A DNA stretch of 64,000 nt, taken from assembly GCF_022539505.1 (NCBI RefSeq), contig NC_061509.1:205308721-205372720 (forward strand), read 5' to 3'. Position numbers and translations under genes: made by a program. Shown here piece after piece: positions 10,850 through 21,832 of this stretch. The stretch comes from Lolium rigidum. Taxonomy: Eukaryota > Streptophyta > Magnoliopsida > Poales > Poaceae. Every line of letters begins with the position of its first letter. Position 1 is the first letter of the stretch. The notes under the pieces are model-generated. The model searched no databases. It had not been told where the DNA came from and worked only from the letters and a program-made list of their open reading frames with translations.

Positions 10850-12336
10850 TGATACGTCTCCAACGTATCTATAATTTCTGATGTTCCATGCTAGTTTTAT
10901 GACAATACCTACATGTTTTTCTCACACTTTATAATGATTTTATGCATTTTCCGGAACTAACCTATTAACAAGATGCCGAGGTGCCAGTTCCTGTTTTCTG
11001 CTGTTTTTTGGTTCCAGAAAGGCTGTTCGGGCAATATTCTCGGAATTCGACGAAACAAAAGCCGAACATCTTATTTCACCGAGACGGACCAGAACACCGA
11101 AGGGGAGCCGGAGAGGAGGCCCAGGGCCCCCACACCACACTGGGGCGCGGCCTAGGAGGGGGGCACGCCGCCCTATGGGGTGGGCCCCCGAGCACCCCTT
11201 GCGCCGCCTCTTCGCCTATATAATCTCTCGTGACGTGAAAACCCTACAACAATTGACGAAACTCCGGAAAGACTCCGGGGACGCCGCCGCCATCGCGAAA
11301 CTCCATTTCGGGGACAGAAGTCTCCTGTTCCGCGCACGCCGCCGGGACGGGGAATTGCCCCCGGAGTCATCTCCATCGACACCACCGCCATCTTCATCAC
11401 CATCGCTCGTCTCCCATGATGAGGAGGGAGTAGTTCTCCCCAGGGCTGAGGGCTCTACCGGTAGCTATGTGGTTCATCTCTCTCTCTCCCATGGTGTGAT
11501 CTTTATGTGATCATGAGCTTTGTATCACTATTAATCTATGTGCTACTCTAGTGATGTTATTAAAGTAGTCTATTCCTCCTCCATGATGTAATGTTGACGA
11601 GTGTGTGCATCATGTAGTACTTGGCGTAGGTTATGATTGTAATCTATTGTAGATTATGAAGTTAACTATTACTATGATAGTATTGATGCGATCTATTCCC
11701 CTTTCATAGCTATTGTTGACGAGTGTGTATGCTATGTTAGTACTCGGTCTAAATTGCAATGGTCTATTATGCACTCTAGAGGTTACTTAAATATGAACTC
11801 CGGAGGTTGTGGCGCTTGTTTACTCCGGCTTGAGGTGTGCTTTTATAGCCCTACACAATGAATGGTGTTTGTTATCCAACAAGAGAGTGTGAGAAAGTAG
11901 CACAAGTGAAGAGAAGTTATTTATTTATGTGATCATTGTTGAGAGTGTCCACTAGTGAAAGTATGATCCCTAGGCCTTGTTTCCAAATATCGAATCACCG
12001 TTTATTTACTGTTCTACTGCATGTTTACTTGCTACCATATTTATTTCAGATTGTTATTACCACTCATATTCATCCATATCACTTGCATCTTACTATCTCT
12101 TCGCCGAACTAGTGCACCTATACATCTGACAAGTGTATTAGGTGTGTTGGGGACACAAGAGACTTCTTGTATCGTCATTGCAGGGTTGCTTGAGAGGGAT
12201 ATCTTTGACCTCTACCTCCCCGAGTTCGATAAACCTTGGGTGATTCACTTAAGGAAACTTGCTCGCCGTTCTACAAACCCTCTCGCTCTGGAGGCTCAAC
12301 ACCCGCTCACAGGAATAGAAGCGTGCGTAGACATCA
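10850..12336 (+). repeat. R1 5' LTR
   Basis: It runs from TGATACGTCTCCAACGTATC to '...gacatca', just before 'agctattttc', which precedes the primer site. Length is 1487 bp. Its end and the text 'cgataaaccttgggtgattcactta' match the R3 LTR on the opposite strand, which supports both boundaries. Confidence 0.85.
11217..11223 (+). promoter_or_regulatory. TATA box of R1 5' LTR
   Basis: TATATAA follows a GC-rich stretch and precedes 'tctctcgtgacgtgaaaacc'. The R3 LTR has a TATA-like tttatata at the equivalent place (30956-30963, minus-strand element). Transcription would start about 30 nt downstream. Confidence 0.6.
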
Positions 12337-12421
12337 AGCTATTTTCTCGCGCGGCCAGTCAGGGGAGGTAAGGTAAAAGGTATTCACATCCTCCGACTAC
12401 TAAGCCATTTCCTAGCACTGT

Positions 12422-13339
12422 GTGTTTGAGTGTGTTGAGTGCTCGAAGCTATTTCCTTTAGATCCTCGCAATTGCATCTTTTTGTTTCTTGTTTTTATTT
12501 CACTAGTTAGGCTTAATGGAAACAACAAAAATATTAGAGATCTTTATAGTATCTATCTTGAGTTAGGACATGAGGTGTTTGAAGAGAAAATTAAAAAACC
12601 TATGGAACTTTATATGCATGATAATGCCAATATTATTAGTATGAATGCTTTGAACACCATTGTTTCTAATGCTATGGAAAATTCTAAGCTTGGGGAAGCT
12701 GGTTTTGATGAGCATGATATTTTTAGTCCTCCAAGCATGGAGGAGAAAATTTACTTTGATGATACTTTACGTCCTATATATGATGATTACAATGATGACT
12801 ATCATATTTTCAGTCCACCTACTATTGAGGAGAAAATTAATTATGATTACAATATGCCTCCTATATATGATGATTATGGTGATGAGAATAATAAGGATAG
12901 CTATTTTATTGAATTTGCTCCCACTACAATTAATAGTAATGACTATGCTTATGTGAAGAGTAATAATTTTATGCATGTAGCTCATGATAAGAATGTTTCA
13001 TGTGATAGTTATATTGTCGAGTTTGTTAATGATGCTACTGAAATTTATTATGAGAGAGGGAAACATGGTTATATGCATCTTAATAATATTAAGTTTCCCC
13101 TCTTTATGTTGAGAATCTTGAAATTGCGCTTGTGTTGCCTTTCTATGCTTATTGAATTATGCTTACATGACTTATTTATTTACAAGATTCCTTTTCATAG
13201 GAAGTGGGTTAGACTTAAAAGTGTTTCTTATTTGCATTTGATGCTCTCTTTTGCTTCAACTCTTATTTCTTGCGAGTGCATGATTAAAATTACTGAGCCC
13301 ATCTTAATGGCTATAAAGAAAGCACTTCTTGGGAGATAA
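12422..13339 (+). CDS. R1 protein of unknown function, acidic repeats plus hydrophobic C-terminus
   Basis: Open for 305 codons. The R3 homologue begins MMENNKNIRD; in R1 the matching ATG at 12516 is 1 bp out of frame, so the true start is damaged. Residues about 30-80 contain KNIRDLYSIYLELGHEVFEE. Residues about 105-155 hold two copies of an acidic Tyr-rich unit (IFSPP...EEKI...PIYDDY). The C-terminal ~100 residues have CDSYIVEFVNDATEIYYE, then a Leu-rich hydrophobic stretch, then KIPFHRKWVRLK and another hydrophobic stretch. The last part is shared with R9. No gag, protease or polymerase signature is present. I do not recognise the function; a membrane association is inferred from composition only. 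Confidence 0.7.
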   Translation: MFECVECSKLFPLDPRNCIFLFLVFISLVRLNGNNKNIRDLYSIYLELGHEVFEEKIKKPMELYMHDNANIISMNALNTIVSNAMENSKLGEAGFDEHDIFSPPSMEEKIYFDDTLRPIYDDYNDDYHIFSPPTIEEKINYDYNMPPIYDDYGDENNKDSYFIEFAPTTINSNDYAYVKSNNFMHVAHDKNVSCDSYIVEFVNDATEIYYERGKHGYMHLNNIKFPLFMLRILKLRLCCLSMLIELCLHDLFIYKIPFHRKWVRLKSVSYLHLMLSFASTLISCECMIKITEPILMAIKKALLGR

Positions 13340-13345
13340 CCCATG
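13307..13345 (+). other. Conserved post-ORF motif (R1 copy)
   Basis: The text 'atggctataaagaaagcac' continuing into 'ttcttgggagataacccatg' lies at the ORF end. The same block is at 62402-62440 (R9), minus strand 16542-16589 (R2, diverged) and minus strand 7405-7441 (decayed element). Confidence 0.8.
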
Positions 13346-14349
13346 TTTTTATTTTGCTACTGTTTTGTTGTGTCTTGGAAGTTGTTACTACTGTAGCAAC
13401 CTCTCCTTATATTTATTTTATCGCATTGTTGTGCCAAGTAAAGTCTTTGATAGTAAGGTTGATACTAGATTTGGATTACTGCGCAGAAACAAATTTCTTG
13501 CTGCCACGAATTTGAGTAGGCCTCTCTGTAGGTAACTCAGAAAAATCTGCCAATTTTCATGTGTGATCCTCAGATATGTACGCAACTTTCATTCAATTTG
13601 GCTTTTTCATCTCGAGCAAGCTAAGTGCCCCTGAAAAATTCGTCTTTACTGGACCGTTCATTTTTGATGATTCTGCCTTTTATTTCGCATTGCCTCTTTT
13701 ACTGTGTTGAGTGGATTTGTTTGCTCCATTAAATTTCAGTAACCTTGGGTAATGTCCAGAAGTGTTAAGAATGATTGTGTCCTCTCTGAACATGTGAATT
13801 TTGGATTATGCACTAACCCTCTAATGAGTTTGTTTTGAGTTTGGTGTGGAGGAAGTTTTCAAGGATCAAGAGAGGAGGATGATACAATATGATCAAGAAG
13901 AGTGAAAAGTCTAAGTTTGGGGATGCCCCCGTGGTTCATCCCTGCATATTGCAAGAAGACTCAAGCATCTAAGCTTGGGGATGCCCAAGGCATCCCCTTC
14001 TTGATCGACAACTTATCAGGTCACCTCTAGTGAAACTATATTTTTATTCCGCCACATCTTATATGCTTTACTTGGAGCGTCTGTATGTTTTTATTTTTGT
14101 TTGTGTTTGAATAAATTTGGATCCTATCATGCTTGTGTGGGAGAGAGAACGCTCCGCTTGTTCATATGAACACTGGTATTCTTAGCTTTACTCTTAATGT
14201 TCATGGCGAAGGTTGAAACTGCTTCGTTCATTTTTATATGGTTGGAAACAGAAAATGCTTCATGTGGTAATCGGTATATTGTCTTGAATAATTTTATACT
14301 TGGCAATTGTTTTGCTCAAACAGATCATGTTTAAACTCTTGCATCATGT
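13346..14349 (+). other. R1 3' non-coding region
   Basis: About 1 kb without coding. It matches R9 62441-63420 and the R2 minus strand 15540-16541. It includes repeated 'aagcttggggatgcccc'-type text and the hairpin at 13977. It ends in the assembly gap at 'gcatcatgt', at the same point where R9 continues 'gcatcatgtagtttaaacc'. Confidence 0.8.
13977..13997 (+). other. Perfect 9-bp hairpin in R1 3' region
   Basis: GGGGATGCC, loop CAA, GGCATCCCC. The identical structure is in R2 (15885-15905, minus strand) and R9 (63057-63077). Confidence 0.85.
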
Positions 14350-14449
14350 NNNNNNNNNNNNNNNNNNNNNNNNNNNNNNNNNNNNNNNNNNNNNNNNNNN
14401 NNNNNNNNNNNNNNNNNNNNNNNNNNNNNNNNNNNNNNNNNNNNNNNNN
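14350..14449. other. Assembly gap, 100 N
   Basis: Exactly 100 N characters, a conventional placeholder for unknown length. It lies between two copies of the same sequence in opposite orientation (R1 3' region and R2 3' region). Confidence 0.99.
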
Positions 14450-15884
14450 GGTGAACTGACTCAACATAAAAGTAAAGAGAATGGTCCTTCAAAGAGGAAA
14501 GCATCGATTGCTATATTTGTGCTAGAGCTTTTATTTTGAAAACATGAAACAATTTTGTCAACGGTAGTAATAAAGCATATGAGTTATGTAAATTATATCT
14601 TACAAGTTGCAAGCCTCATGCATAGTATACTAATAGTGCCCGCACCTTGTCCTAATTAGCTTGGACTACCGGATCTTTGCAATGCATATGTTTTAACCAA
14701 GTGTCACAATGGGGTACCTCCATGCCGCCTGTACAAAGGTCTAAGGAGAAAGCTCGTATTTTGGATTTCTCGCTTTTGATTATTCTCAACTTAGACATCC
14801 ATACCGGGACAACATGGACAACAGATAATGGACTCCTCTTAAATGCATAAGCATGTGACAACAATTATTATTCTCATATGAGATTGAGGATATATGTCCA
14901 AAACTGAAACTTCCACCATGAATCATGGCTTTAGTTAGCGGCCCAATGTTCTTCTCTAACAATATGCATGCTCCAACCATTAAGGTGGTAGATCTATCTT
15001 ACTTCAGACAAGACGGACATGCATAGCAACTCACATGATATTCAACAAAGAATAGTTGATGGCGTCCCCAAGTATGGTTATCGCACAACAAGCAACTTAA
15101 TAAGAGATAAAGTGCATAAGTACATATTCAATACCACAATAGTTTTTAAGCTATTTGTCCCATGAGATATATATTGCAAAGGTGAATGATGGAATTTTAA
15201 AGGTAGCACTCAAGCAATTTACTTTGGAATGGCGGATAAATACCATGTAGTAGGTAGGTATGGTGGACACAAATGGCATAGTGGTTGGCTCAAGTATTTT
15301 GGATGTATGAGAAGTATTCCCTCTCGATACAAGGTTTAGGCTAGCAAGGTTATTTGAAACAAACACAAGGATGAACGGTGCAGCAAAACTCACATAAAAG
15401 ACATATTGTAAACATTATAAGATTCTACACCGTCTTCCTTGTTGTTCAAAACTCAATACTAGATGTTATCTAGACTCTAGAGAAACCAAATATGCAAACC
15501 AAATTAGCAAGCTCTAAGTGTTTCTTCATTAATGGGTGCAAAGTATATGATGCAAGAGCTTAAACATGAGCACAACAATTGCCAAGTATCAAATTATCCA
15601 AGACATTTTAGAGTTACTACATGTAGCATTTTCCAATTCCAACCATATAACAATTTAACGAAGAAGAAACTTCGCCATGAATACTATGAGTAAAGCCTAA
15701 GGACATACTTGTCCATATGCTACAGCGGAGCGTGTCTCTCTCCCACAAAGTGAATGCTAGGATCCATTTTATTCAAACAAAACAAAAACAAAAACAAACC
15801 GACGCTCCAAGCAAAGTACATAAGATGTGACGGAATAAAAATATAGTTTCAGGGGAGGAACCTGATAATGTTGTCGATGAAGAA

Positions 15885-15905
15885 GGGGATGCCTTGGGCA
15901 TCCCC
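15885..15905 (-). other. Perfect 9-bp hairpin in R2 3' region
   Basis: On the minus strand it reads GGGGATGCC-CAA-GGCATCCCC, identical to the R1 and R9 copies. Confidence 0.85.
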
Positions 15906-16541
15906 AAGCTTAGACGCTTGAGTCTTCTTATAATATGCAGGGGTGAACCACCGGGGCATCCCCAAGCTTAGAGCTTTCACTCTCCTTGATCATATTGTAT
16001 CATACTCCTCTCTTGATCCTTGAAAACTTCCTCCACACCAAACTCGAAACAACTCATTAGAGGGTTAGTGCACAATAAAAATTAACATGTTCAGAGGTGA
16101 AACAATTATTCTTAACCCTTCTGGACATTGCATAAAGCTACTGTACATTAATGGATCAAAGAAATTCATCCAACATAGCAAAAGAGGCAATGCGAAATAA
16201 AAGGCAGAATCTGTCAAAACAGAACAGTCCGTAAAGATGGATTTTATTAGGCCACCAGACTTGCTCAAATGAAAATGCTCAAATTGAATGAAAGTTGCGT
16301 ACATATCTGAGGATCATGCACGTAAATTGGATTAATTTTATGAGCTACCTACAGGGAGTTAGACCCAGATTCGTGACAGCAAAGAAATCTGGAACTGCGC
16401 AGTAATCCAAATCTAGTACTTACTTTACTATCAAAGACTTTACTTGGCACAACAAAACTCAAAACTAAGATAAGGAGAGGTTGCTACAGTAGTAAACAAC
16501 TTCCAAGACTCAAATATAAAACAAAAATACTGTAGTAAAAA

Positions 16542-16589
16542 CATGGGTTGTCTCCCATAAGCGCTTTTCTTTAACGCCTTTCGGCTAGG
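16542..16589 (-). other. Conserved post-ORF motif (R2 copy)
   Basis: The minus strand reads 'aaggcgttaaagaaaagcgc' followed by 'ttatgggagacaacccatg'. It sits just after the protease stop, in the same place relative to the ORF as in R1 and R9. Confidence 0.7.
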
Positions 16590-16605
16590 CGCGAGAAAGT
16601 GTAAC

Positions 16606-17388
16606 TCAAGTAACATCAAGAGACGAAGCATCAACATCATAATTTGTTCTAATAATAGAATCATAAGGTAACTTCATTCTCTTTCTAGGGAAGTGTTCCA
16701 TACCTTTCTTGAGAGGAAATTGATATTTAATATTACCTTCCTTCATATCAATAGTAGCACCAACGGTTCGAAGAAAAGGTCTTCCCAATATAATGGGGCA
16801 AGATGCATTGCATTCAATATCCAAGACAACAAAATCAACGGGGACAAGGTTATTGTTAACCATAATATGAACATTATCAACTCTCCCCAAAGGTTTCTTT
16901 TTAGCATTATCGGCGAGATTAACATCCAAATAACAGTTTTTCAATGGTGGCAAGTCAAGCATATCATAGACTTTCTTAGGCATAACAGAAATACTTGCAC
17001 CAAGATCACATAAAGCATTACAATCAAAATCTTTGACTCTCATTTTAATGATGGGCTCCCAACCATCCTCTAGCTTTCTAGGAATAGAAGTTTCAAGTTT
17101 TAGTTTCTCTTCTCTAGCTTTTATGAGAGCATTTGTAATATGTTTTGTGAAAGCCAAGTTTACAGCGCTAGCATTGGGACTCTTAGCAAGTTTTTGCAAG
17201 AACTTTATAACTTCAGAGATGTGGAAATCATCAAAATCAAAATCATTACAATTTAAAGCAATGGGATTATCATCCCCAAGGTTGGAAAAAATTTCAGCAG
17301 TTTTATCACGAGCGGTTTCAGCGAGTTTTAGCGGTTTCGGGTAATTTTGCGCGCTTTGCACTAGGAGTAGAAGCATTGCCAACACCAA
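16606..17388 (-). pseudogene. R2 aspartic protease with C-terminal gag linker
   Basis: Open for 260 codons. The middle reads CNALCDLGASISVMPKKVYD (about residues 140-160), the active-site loop with the unusual D-L-G-A instead of D-T/S-G-A. About 50 residues later comes CPIILGRPFLRTVGATID, the second protease motif. The upstream part (NAFTKHITNALIKAREEKLK region) matches the segment preceding protease in Athila-like and related plant gypsy elements. The product would process Gag. It ends in a stop rather than continuing into RT. It is separated from gag by frameshifts, so the polyprotein is broken. Confidence 0.85.
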
Positions 17389-17516
17389 TTATTTTACCAT
17401 TGATAGTAGGAGGTGCAGCAACATGTGAATTATTAACATTGCTAGTGGTGGTAATAGTCCAAACTTTAGCTACATTTTTCTCTTTAGCTAGTTTTTCATT
17501 TTCTTCTCTATCCCAC

Positions 17517-18020
17517 CTAGCACGCAGATTCAGCCATTAATCTTATATTCTCATTAATTCTAACTTGGATGGAATTTGCTGTAGTAACAATTTTATTTTC
17601 AATATCCTTATTAGGCATAACTTTCGATTTCAAAAGATTAACATCAGAGGCAAGACTATCAACTCTAGAAGCAAGAACATCAATTTTATTGAGCTTTTCC
17701 TCAACAGATTTGTTAAAGGCAGTTTGTGTACTAATAAATTCTTTAAGCATAGCTTCAAGTCCAGGGGGTGTATTCCTATTATTGTTGTGAGAATTCCCAT
17801 AAGAATTAGCATAATCGTTACCATTATTATAAGGATATGGCCTATAGTTATTACTAGAATTGTTCCGATAAGCATTGTTGTTGAAATTATTATTTTTAAT
17901 GAAGTTTACATCAACATGTTCTTCTTGAGCAACCAATGAAGCTAATGGAACATTATTAGGATCAACATTAGTCCTATCATTCGCAAGCATAGACATAATA
18001 GCATCAACCTTATCATTCAA
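17517..18020 (-). pseudogene. R2 gag C-terminal region, Asn-rich
   Basis: Open for 167 codons. The first half is Asn/Tyr-rich (NNFNNNAYRNNSSNNYRPYP). The second half has a heptad-like stretch around FNKSVEEKLNKIDVLASRVD, suggestive of a coiled coil. No CCHC zinc knuckle is seen. It lies in a different frame from the flanking gag and protease pieces. Confidence 0.75.
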
Positions 18021-18078
18021 GGAAGAGGATTCTTCAACGAGAATTTACCTTCTTACCTTGTGGAGCTCTTTCCGTGTG

Positions 18079-18811
18079 TCATTCGGAGTAATTAACCATC
18101 ATATTATCAAGGAGCTTTGTTGCTTCACCAAGAGTGATGGACATAAAGGTACCTCCAGCAGCTGAATCCAATAAATTCCGCGAAGAAAAATTTAGTCCTG
18201 CATAGAAGGTTTGGATGATCATCCAAGTAGTCGATCCATGGGTTGGGCAATTTTGAACCAAAGATTTCATTCTTTCCCAAGATTGAGCAACATGTTCATT
18301 ATCCAATTGTTTAAAATTCATTATGCTACTCCTCAAAGATATAATTTTAGCAGGGGGATAATATCTACCAATAAAAGCATCCTTGCATTTAGTCCAGGAA
18401 TCAATACTATTCTTAGGCGAGAGATAGCAACCAATCTTTAGCTCTTCCTTTTAATGAGAAAGGAAACAATTTTAATTTTATAATTTCACCATCTACATCT
18501 TTATTCTTTTGCATTTCACACAATTCAACAAAATTATTGAGATGGGCAGCAGCATCATCGGAACTAACACCGGAAAATTGCTCTCGCATAACAAGATTCA
18601 AGAAAGCGAGGTTTAATTTCAAAGAATTCTGCTGTAGTAGCAGGTGGAGCAACAGGTGTGCATAGGAAATCATTATTATTTGTGCTAGTGAAGTCACACA
18701 ACTTAGTATTTTCAGGGTTGGCCATTTTAGCAGTAGTAAATAAAACAAACTAGATAAAGTAAATGCAAGTAAACTAATTTTTTTGTGTTTTTGATATAGC
18801 AAACAAGACAA
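18079..18811 (-). pseudogene. R2 gag core (Retrotrans_gag)
   Basis: The piece at 18413-18811 reads DDAAAHLNNFVELCEMQK and LKLFPFSLKGRAKDWLLSL, the classic plant gypsy Gag capsid motif. The piece at 18079-18336 continues with LDNEHVAQSWERMKSLVQNC and IIQTFYAGLNFSSRNLLDSA. A frameshift or stop separates them near 18340-18412. The first ~60 residues of the upper piece are an artefact of reading the leader. The product would form virus-like particles in the cytoplasm if intact. Confidence 0.88.
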
Positions 18812-18950
18812 GTAAATAAAGTAAAACTAGCAACTAATTTTTTTGTGTTTTGATATAATGCAGCAAACAAAGTAGTAAATAAAATAAAGCAAGACAAAAA
18901 CAAAGTAAAGAGATTGAGAAGTGGAGACTCCCCTTGCAGCGTGTCTTGAT

Positions 18951-18968
18951 CTCCCGACAACGGCGCCA
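18951..18968 (-). promoter_or_regulatory. Second primer-binding-site-like copy in R2
   Basis: The plus strand reads ctcccgacaacggcgcca, complementary in sense to the tRNA-Asp-type primer site with small differences. It lies 74 bp inside the first site. Confidence 0.7.
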
Positions 18969-19024
18969 GAAAAAGAGCTGTTGACGTGGGAGTTGAAAAT
19001 CTTTGTGGTGTAACTTTTCTTCGT

Positions 19025-19042
19025 TCCCCGGCAACGGCGCCG
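19025..19042 (-). promoter_or_regulatory. R2 tRNA-Asp primer-binding site
   Basis: The plus strand reads tccccggcaacggcgccg, which equals the 3' end of plant tRNA-Asp (…CCCCGGCAACGGCGCCA) except for the last base. It follows the LTR end after 'agctcttttttc' on the minus strand. Confidence 0.8.
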
Positions 19043-19053
19043 AAAAAAGAGCT

Positions 19054-20647
19054 TGATGGCGTGTATTTCACACGTTCGTTGGGCAACCCCAAGAGGAAGG
19101 TATGATGCGCACAGCGAGCAAGTTTTCCCTCGAGAAAGAAACCAAGGTTTATCGAACCGGGAGGAGCCAAGAAGCACGTTGAAGGTTGATGGCGGCGGGA
19201 TGTAGTGCGGCGCAACACCGGGAGATTCCGGCGCCAACGTGGAACCTGCACAACACAACCAAAGTACTTTGCCCCAACGAAACAGATGAGGTTGTCAATC
19301 TCACCGGCTTGCCGTAACAAAGGATTAACCGTATTGTGTGGAAGATGATTGTTTGCAGAGAAAACAGTAAAAACAAGTATTGCAGCAGATTTGTATTTCA
19401 GTATTAAAGAATGGACCGGGGTCCACAGTTCACTAGAGGTGTCTCTCCCATAAGATAAAAGCATGTTGGGTGAACAAATTACAGTCGGGCAATTGACAAA
19501 TAGAGAGGGCATAACAATGCACATACATGTCATGATAAGTATAGTGAGATTTAATTGGGCATTACGACAAAGTACATAGACCGCCATCCAACTGCATCTA
19601 TGCCTAAAAAGTCCACCTTCAGGTTATCGTCCGAACCCCCTCCAGTATTAAGTTGATAACAACAGACAATTGCATTAAGTATGGTGCGTAATGTAGTCAA
19701 TAACTACATCCTCGAACATAGCATCAATGTTTTATCCCTAGTGGCAACAGCACAACACAACCTTAGAACTTTCTGTCACTGTCCCGGTGTCAATGCAGGC
19801 ATGAACCCACTATCGAGCATAAATACTCCCTCTTGGAGTTACTAGCATCAACTTGGCCCGAGCCTCTACTAATAACGGAGAGCATGCAAGATCATAAACA
19901 ACACATATGCAATAACTTGATAATTAACATAACATGGTATTCTCTATCCATCGGATCCCGACAAACACAACATAGAGTATTACAGATAGAAGATCTTGAT
20001 CATGTTAGGCAGCTCACAAGATCCAACAATGAAGCACAATGAGGAGAAGACAACCATCTAGCTACTGCTATGGACCCATAGTCCAGGGGTGAACTACTCA
20101 CTCATCACTCCGGAGGCGACCATGGCGGTGTAGAGTCCTCCGGGAGATGAATCCCCTCTCCGGCAGGGTGCCGAAGAAGATCTCCAGAATCCCCCGAGAT
20201 GGGATTGGCGGCGGCGTCTCAGTAAGGTTTTCCGTATCGTGGTTTTTCGCATCAGGGGTTTCGCGACGGAGGCTTTAAGTAGGCGGAAGGGCGGAGTCGG
20301 AGGGCTGACGAGGGGCCCACACCACGGGCGGCGCGGGCCCCCTTGGCCGCGCCGCCTTGTGGTGTCGCCACCTCGTGGCCCCACTTCGTATGCTCTTCGG
20401 TCTTCCGGAAGGTTCGTGGCAAAATAGGCCCTCGGGTCTTGATTTCGTCCAATTCCGAGAATATTTCGTTACTAGGATTTCGAAACCAAAAACAGCGAGA
20501 AAACAACAACTGGCACTTCGGCATCTTGTTAATAGGTTAGTTCCAGAAAATGCACGAATATGACATAAAGTGTGCATAAAACATGTAGGTATCATCAATA
20601 ATATGGCATAGAACATAAGAAATTATCGATACGTCGGAGACGTATCA
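19054..20647 (-). repeat. R2 5' LTR
   Basis: Minus strand from TGATACGTCTCCGACGTATC (20647) to '...gccatca' (19054), 1594 bp. The R8 LTR (58792-60240) matches over most of its length. Confidence 0.85.
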
Positions 20648-21832
20648 GACGTATCATCCTCCCTGAGGGCAATTCTTCGGATCCTCCTTGAGGATAATTT
20701 TTCGGGTCCTCCTTGAAGATAATTCTTTGGGTCCTCCCTGAGGACAATTCTTCGGGTCCTCCTTGAAGATAATTCTTCGGGTTCTCTCTTATATACTTTG
20801 AAATTTGCTATCTCCTGCACAAATAAACAAAAAATTTCTATCTTTTCCTTGACTCTCTTTTTCGCATGCGTTGTCAGATGCTCGGATTCGATGATATGTA
20901 AAGTGAATATATGCCGCGTAGCCCCCAAGCAACGGATGCGGCGAAATTAAATGATAATCAACTTTATGTGAAATAAAGGAACACTTAGCTTATTGGGCAC
21001 GACGGAGTCGATGTGTGATGAGGTCTTCGAGTGCAGCAAAAATGTTGAGCCGAAGTAGAAACCACCGAATTAGCGAAAGTGGATACCACCAAATTGTTGA
21101 TGAAGAGATAGCCGAGCCCCCGAGCACTACTGGGGTGATGTCATGATTGTTGCTTAGACGCCGTGTCACAGTTGTTACTCGGGGCAAAGTCGTTGTCGAG
21201 CCCCCGAGTATTATCCGTGTCGCTGAAAGAAGGCCATTAAGGATGAAATACTAAAGATGAAGTCCGAGATGAAGTACTTGAGATGAATCCATATTAAAGA
21301 TTACACCATCAAATATGAATCATACATTGAAGATGAATCCGCCGATATCATAGAGGATGAATCCATTGACCCGAAGAATCCAGTAATAACCATAGAAGAT
21401 GAATCCGCTGATATCATAGAGGATGAATCCATTGACCCGGAAAAAATAGTTCCAGTAATAACCATAGAAGATGAATCCATTGACCCGGAAACGCATCGGG
21501 TAATATTGTATAAGTGAACCAATAATAACCCAAAGAAAACCAATACAGTAATCCGAAGAAAATAAATCCACTGAGCCGAAGAAGATAAAGCCACTAAGTC
21601 GAAGAAAACAATTCCACTGAGCCGAAGAAAATAATTTCACTGAGCCGGAGAAGATATATCCAGAGCCGAAGAAAATAGATCCACTAAGCTGAAGAAAATA
21701 AATCCATTGAACCGAAGAAAATAAATCCACTAAGTTAAATCCACTGATCCAGAAAAAATATATCCAGAGCCGAAGAAAATAATTCCACTTAGCCGAAGAA
21801 AATAAATCCATTGAGTCGGGAAAGATATATCC
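20648..21832. repeat. Unclassified repeat array, left part
   Basis: Non-coding. It includes five 25-bp units (20657-20781), text with 'gagcccccgag' motifs, and from about 21340 a degenerate array based on 'ccgaagaaaataaatccactgag' with units of roughly 24 bp. It continues at 28105 after the inserted 6.27-kb element. Family not recognised. Confidence 0.75.
20657..20781. repeat. Five tandem 25-bp units
   Basis: The unit 'tcctccttgaagataattct' plus 'tcggg' is repeated five times with a few substitutions. It directly abuts the R2 LTR end region. Confidence 0.9.

Larger units (their letters stand above)
10850..14349 (+). mobile_element. R1: non-autonomous Ty3/gypsy-type LTR element, 5' LTR to 3' UTR
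   Basis: The element starts with TGATACGTCTCC at 10850. It has a 5' LTR, a degenerate tRNA-Asp primer site, one ORF without gag or pol, and a ~1-kb 3' non-coding region. It then runs into the 100-N gap without a 3' LTR. The 3' non-coding region matches the minus strand of R2 and the plus strand of R9. The LTR is the same type as that of R3. Classification as gypsy is by LTR relationship to gag-protease-bearing R2. Confidence 0.85.
14450..16605 (-). other. R2 3' non-coding region
   Basis: About 2.1 kb with only short, unsupported open frames. The minus-strand text around 15150-15410 matches R9 at 63540-63780 (for example 'gccatttgtgtccaccatac'). It contains the conserved hairpin and the post-ORF motif next to the protease stop. 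Confidence 0.8.
14450..20647 (-). mobile_element. R2: gag-protease-only Ty3/gypsy element
   Basis: Minus-strand element with 5' LTR (19054-20647), a tRNA-Asp primer site, gag, an aspartic protease ending at 16606, and a ~2-kb 3' non-coding region reaching the gap. No reverse transcriptase, RNase H or integrase is present between the protease stop and the gap, so it is non-autonomous. No 3' LTR is visible. The 3' region is shared with R1 and R9. Confidence 0.9.

Noticed and set aside
9959..10863. Several overlapping 60-160-codon frames in GC-rich DNA
   Set aside because: High GC removes stops in all frames, no domain is visible, and the second copy is cut by an LTR.
18727..19587. Minus-strand 286-codon frame
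   Set aside because: Lies in LTR and leader of R2 and spans both primer sites; not a protein.
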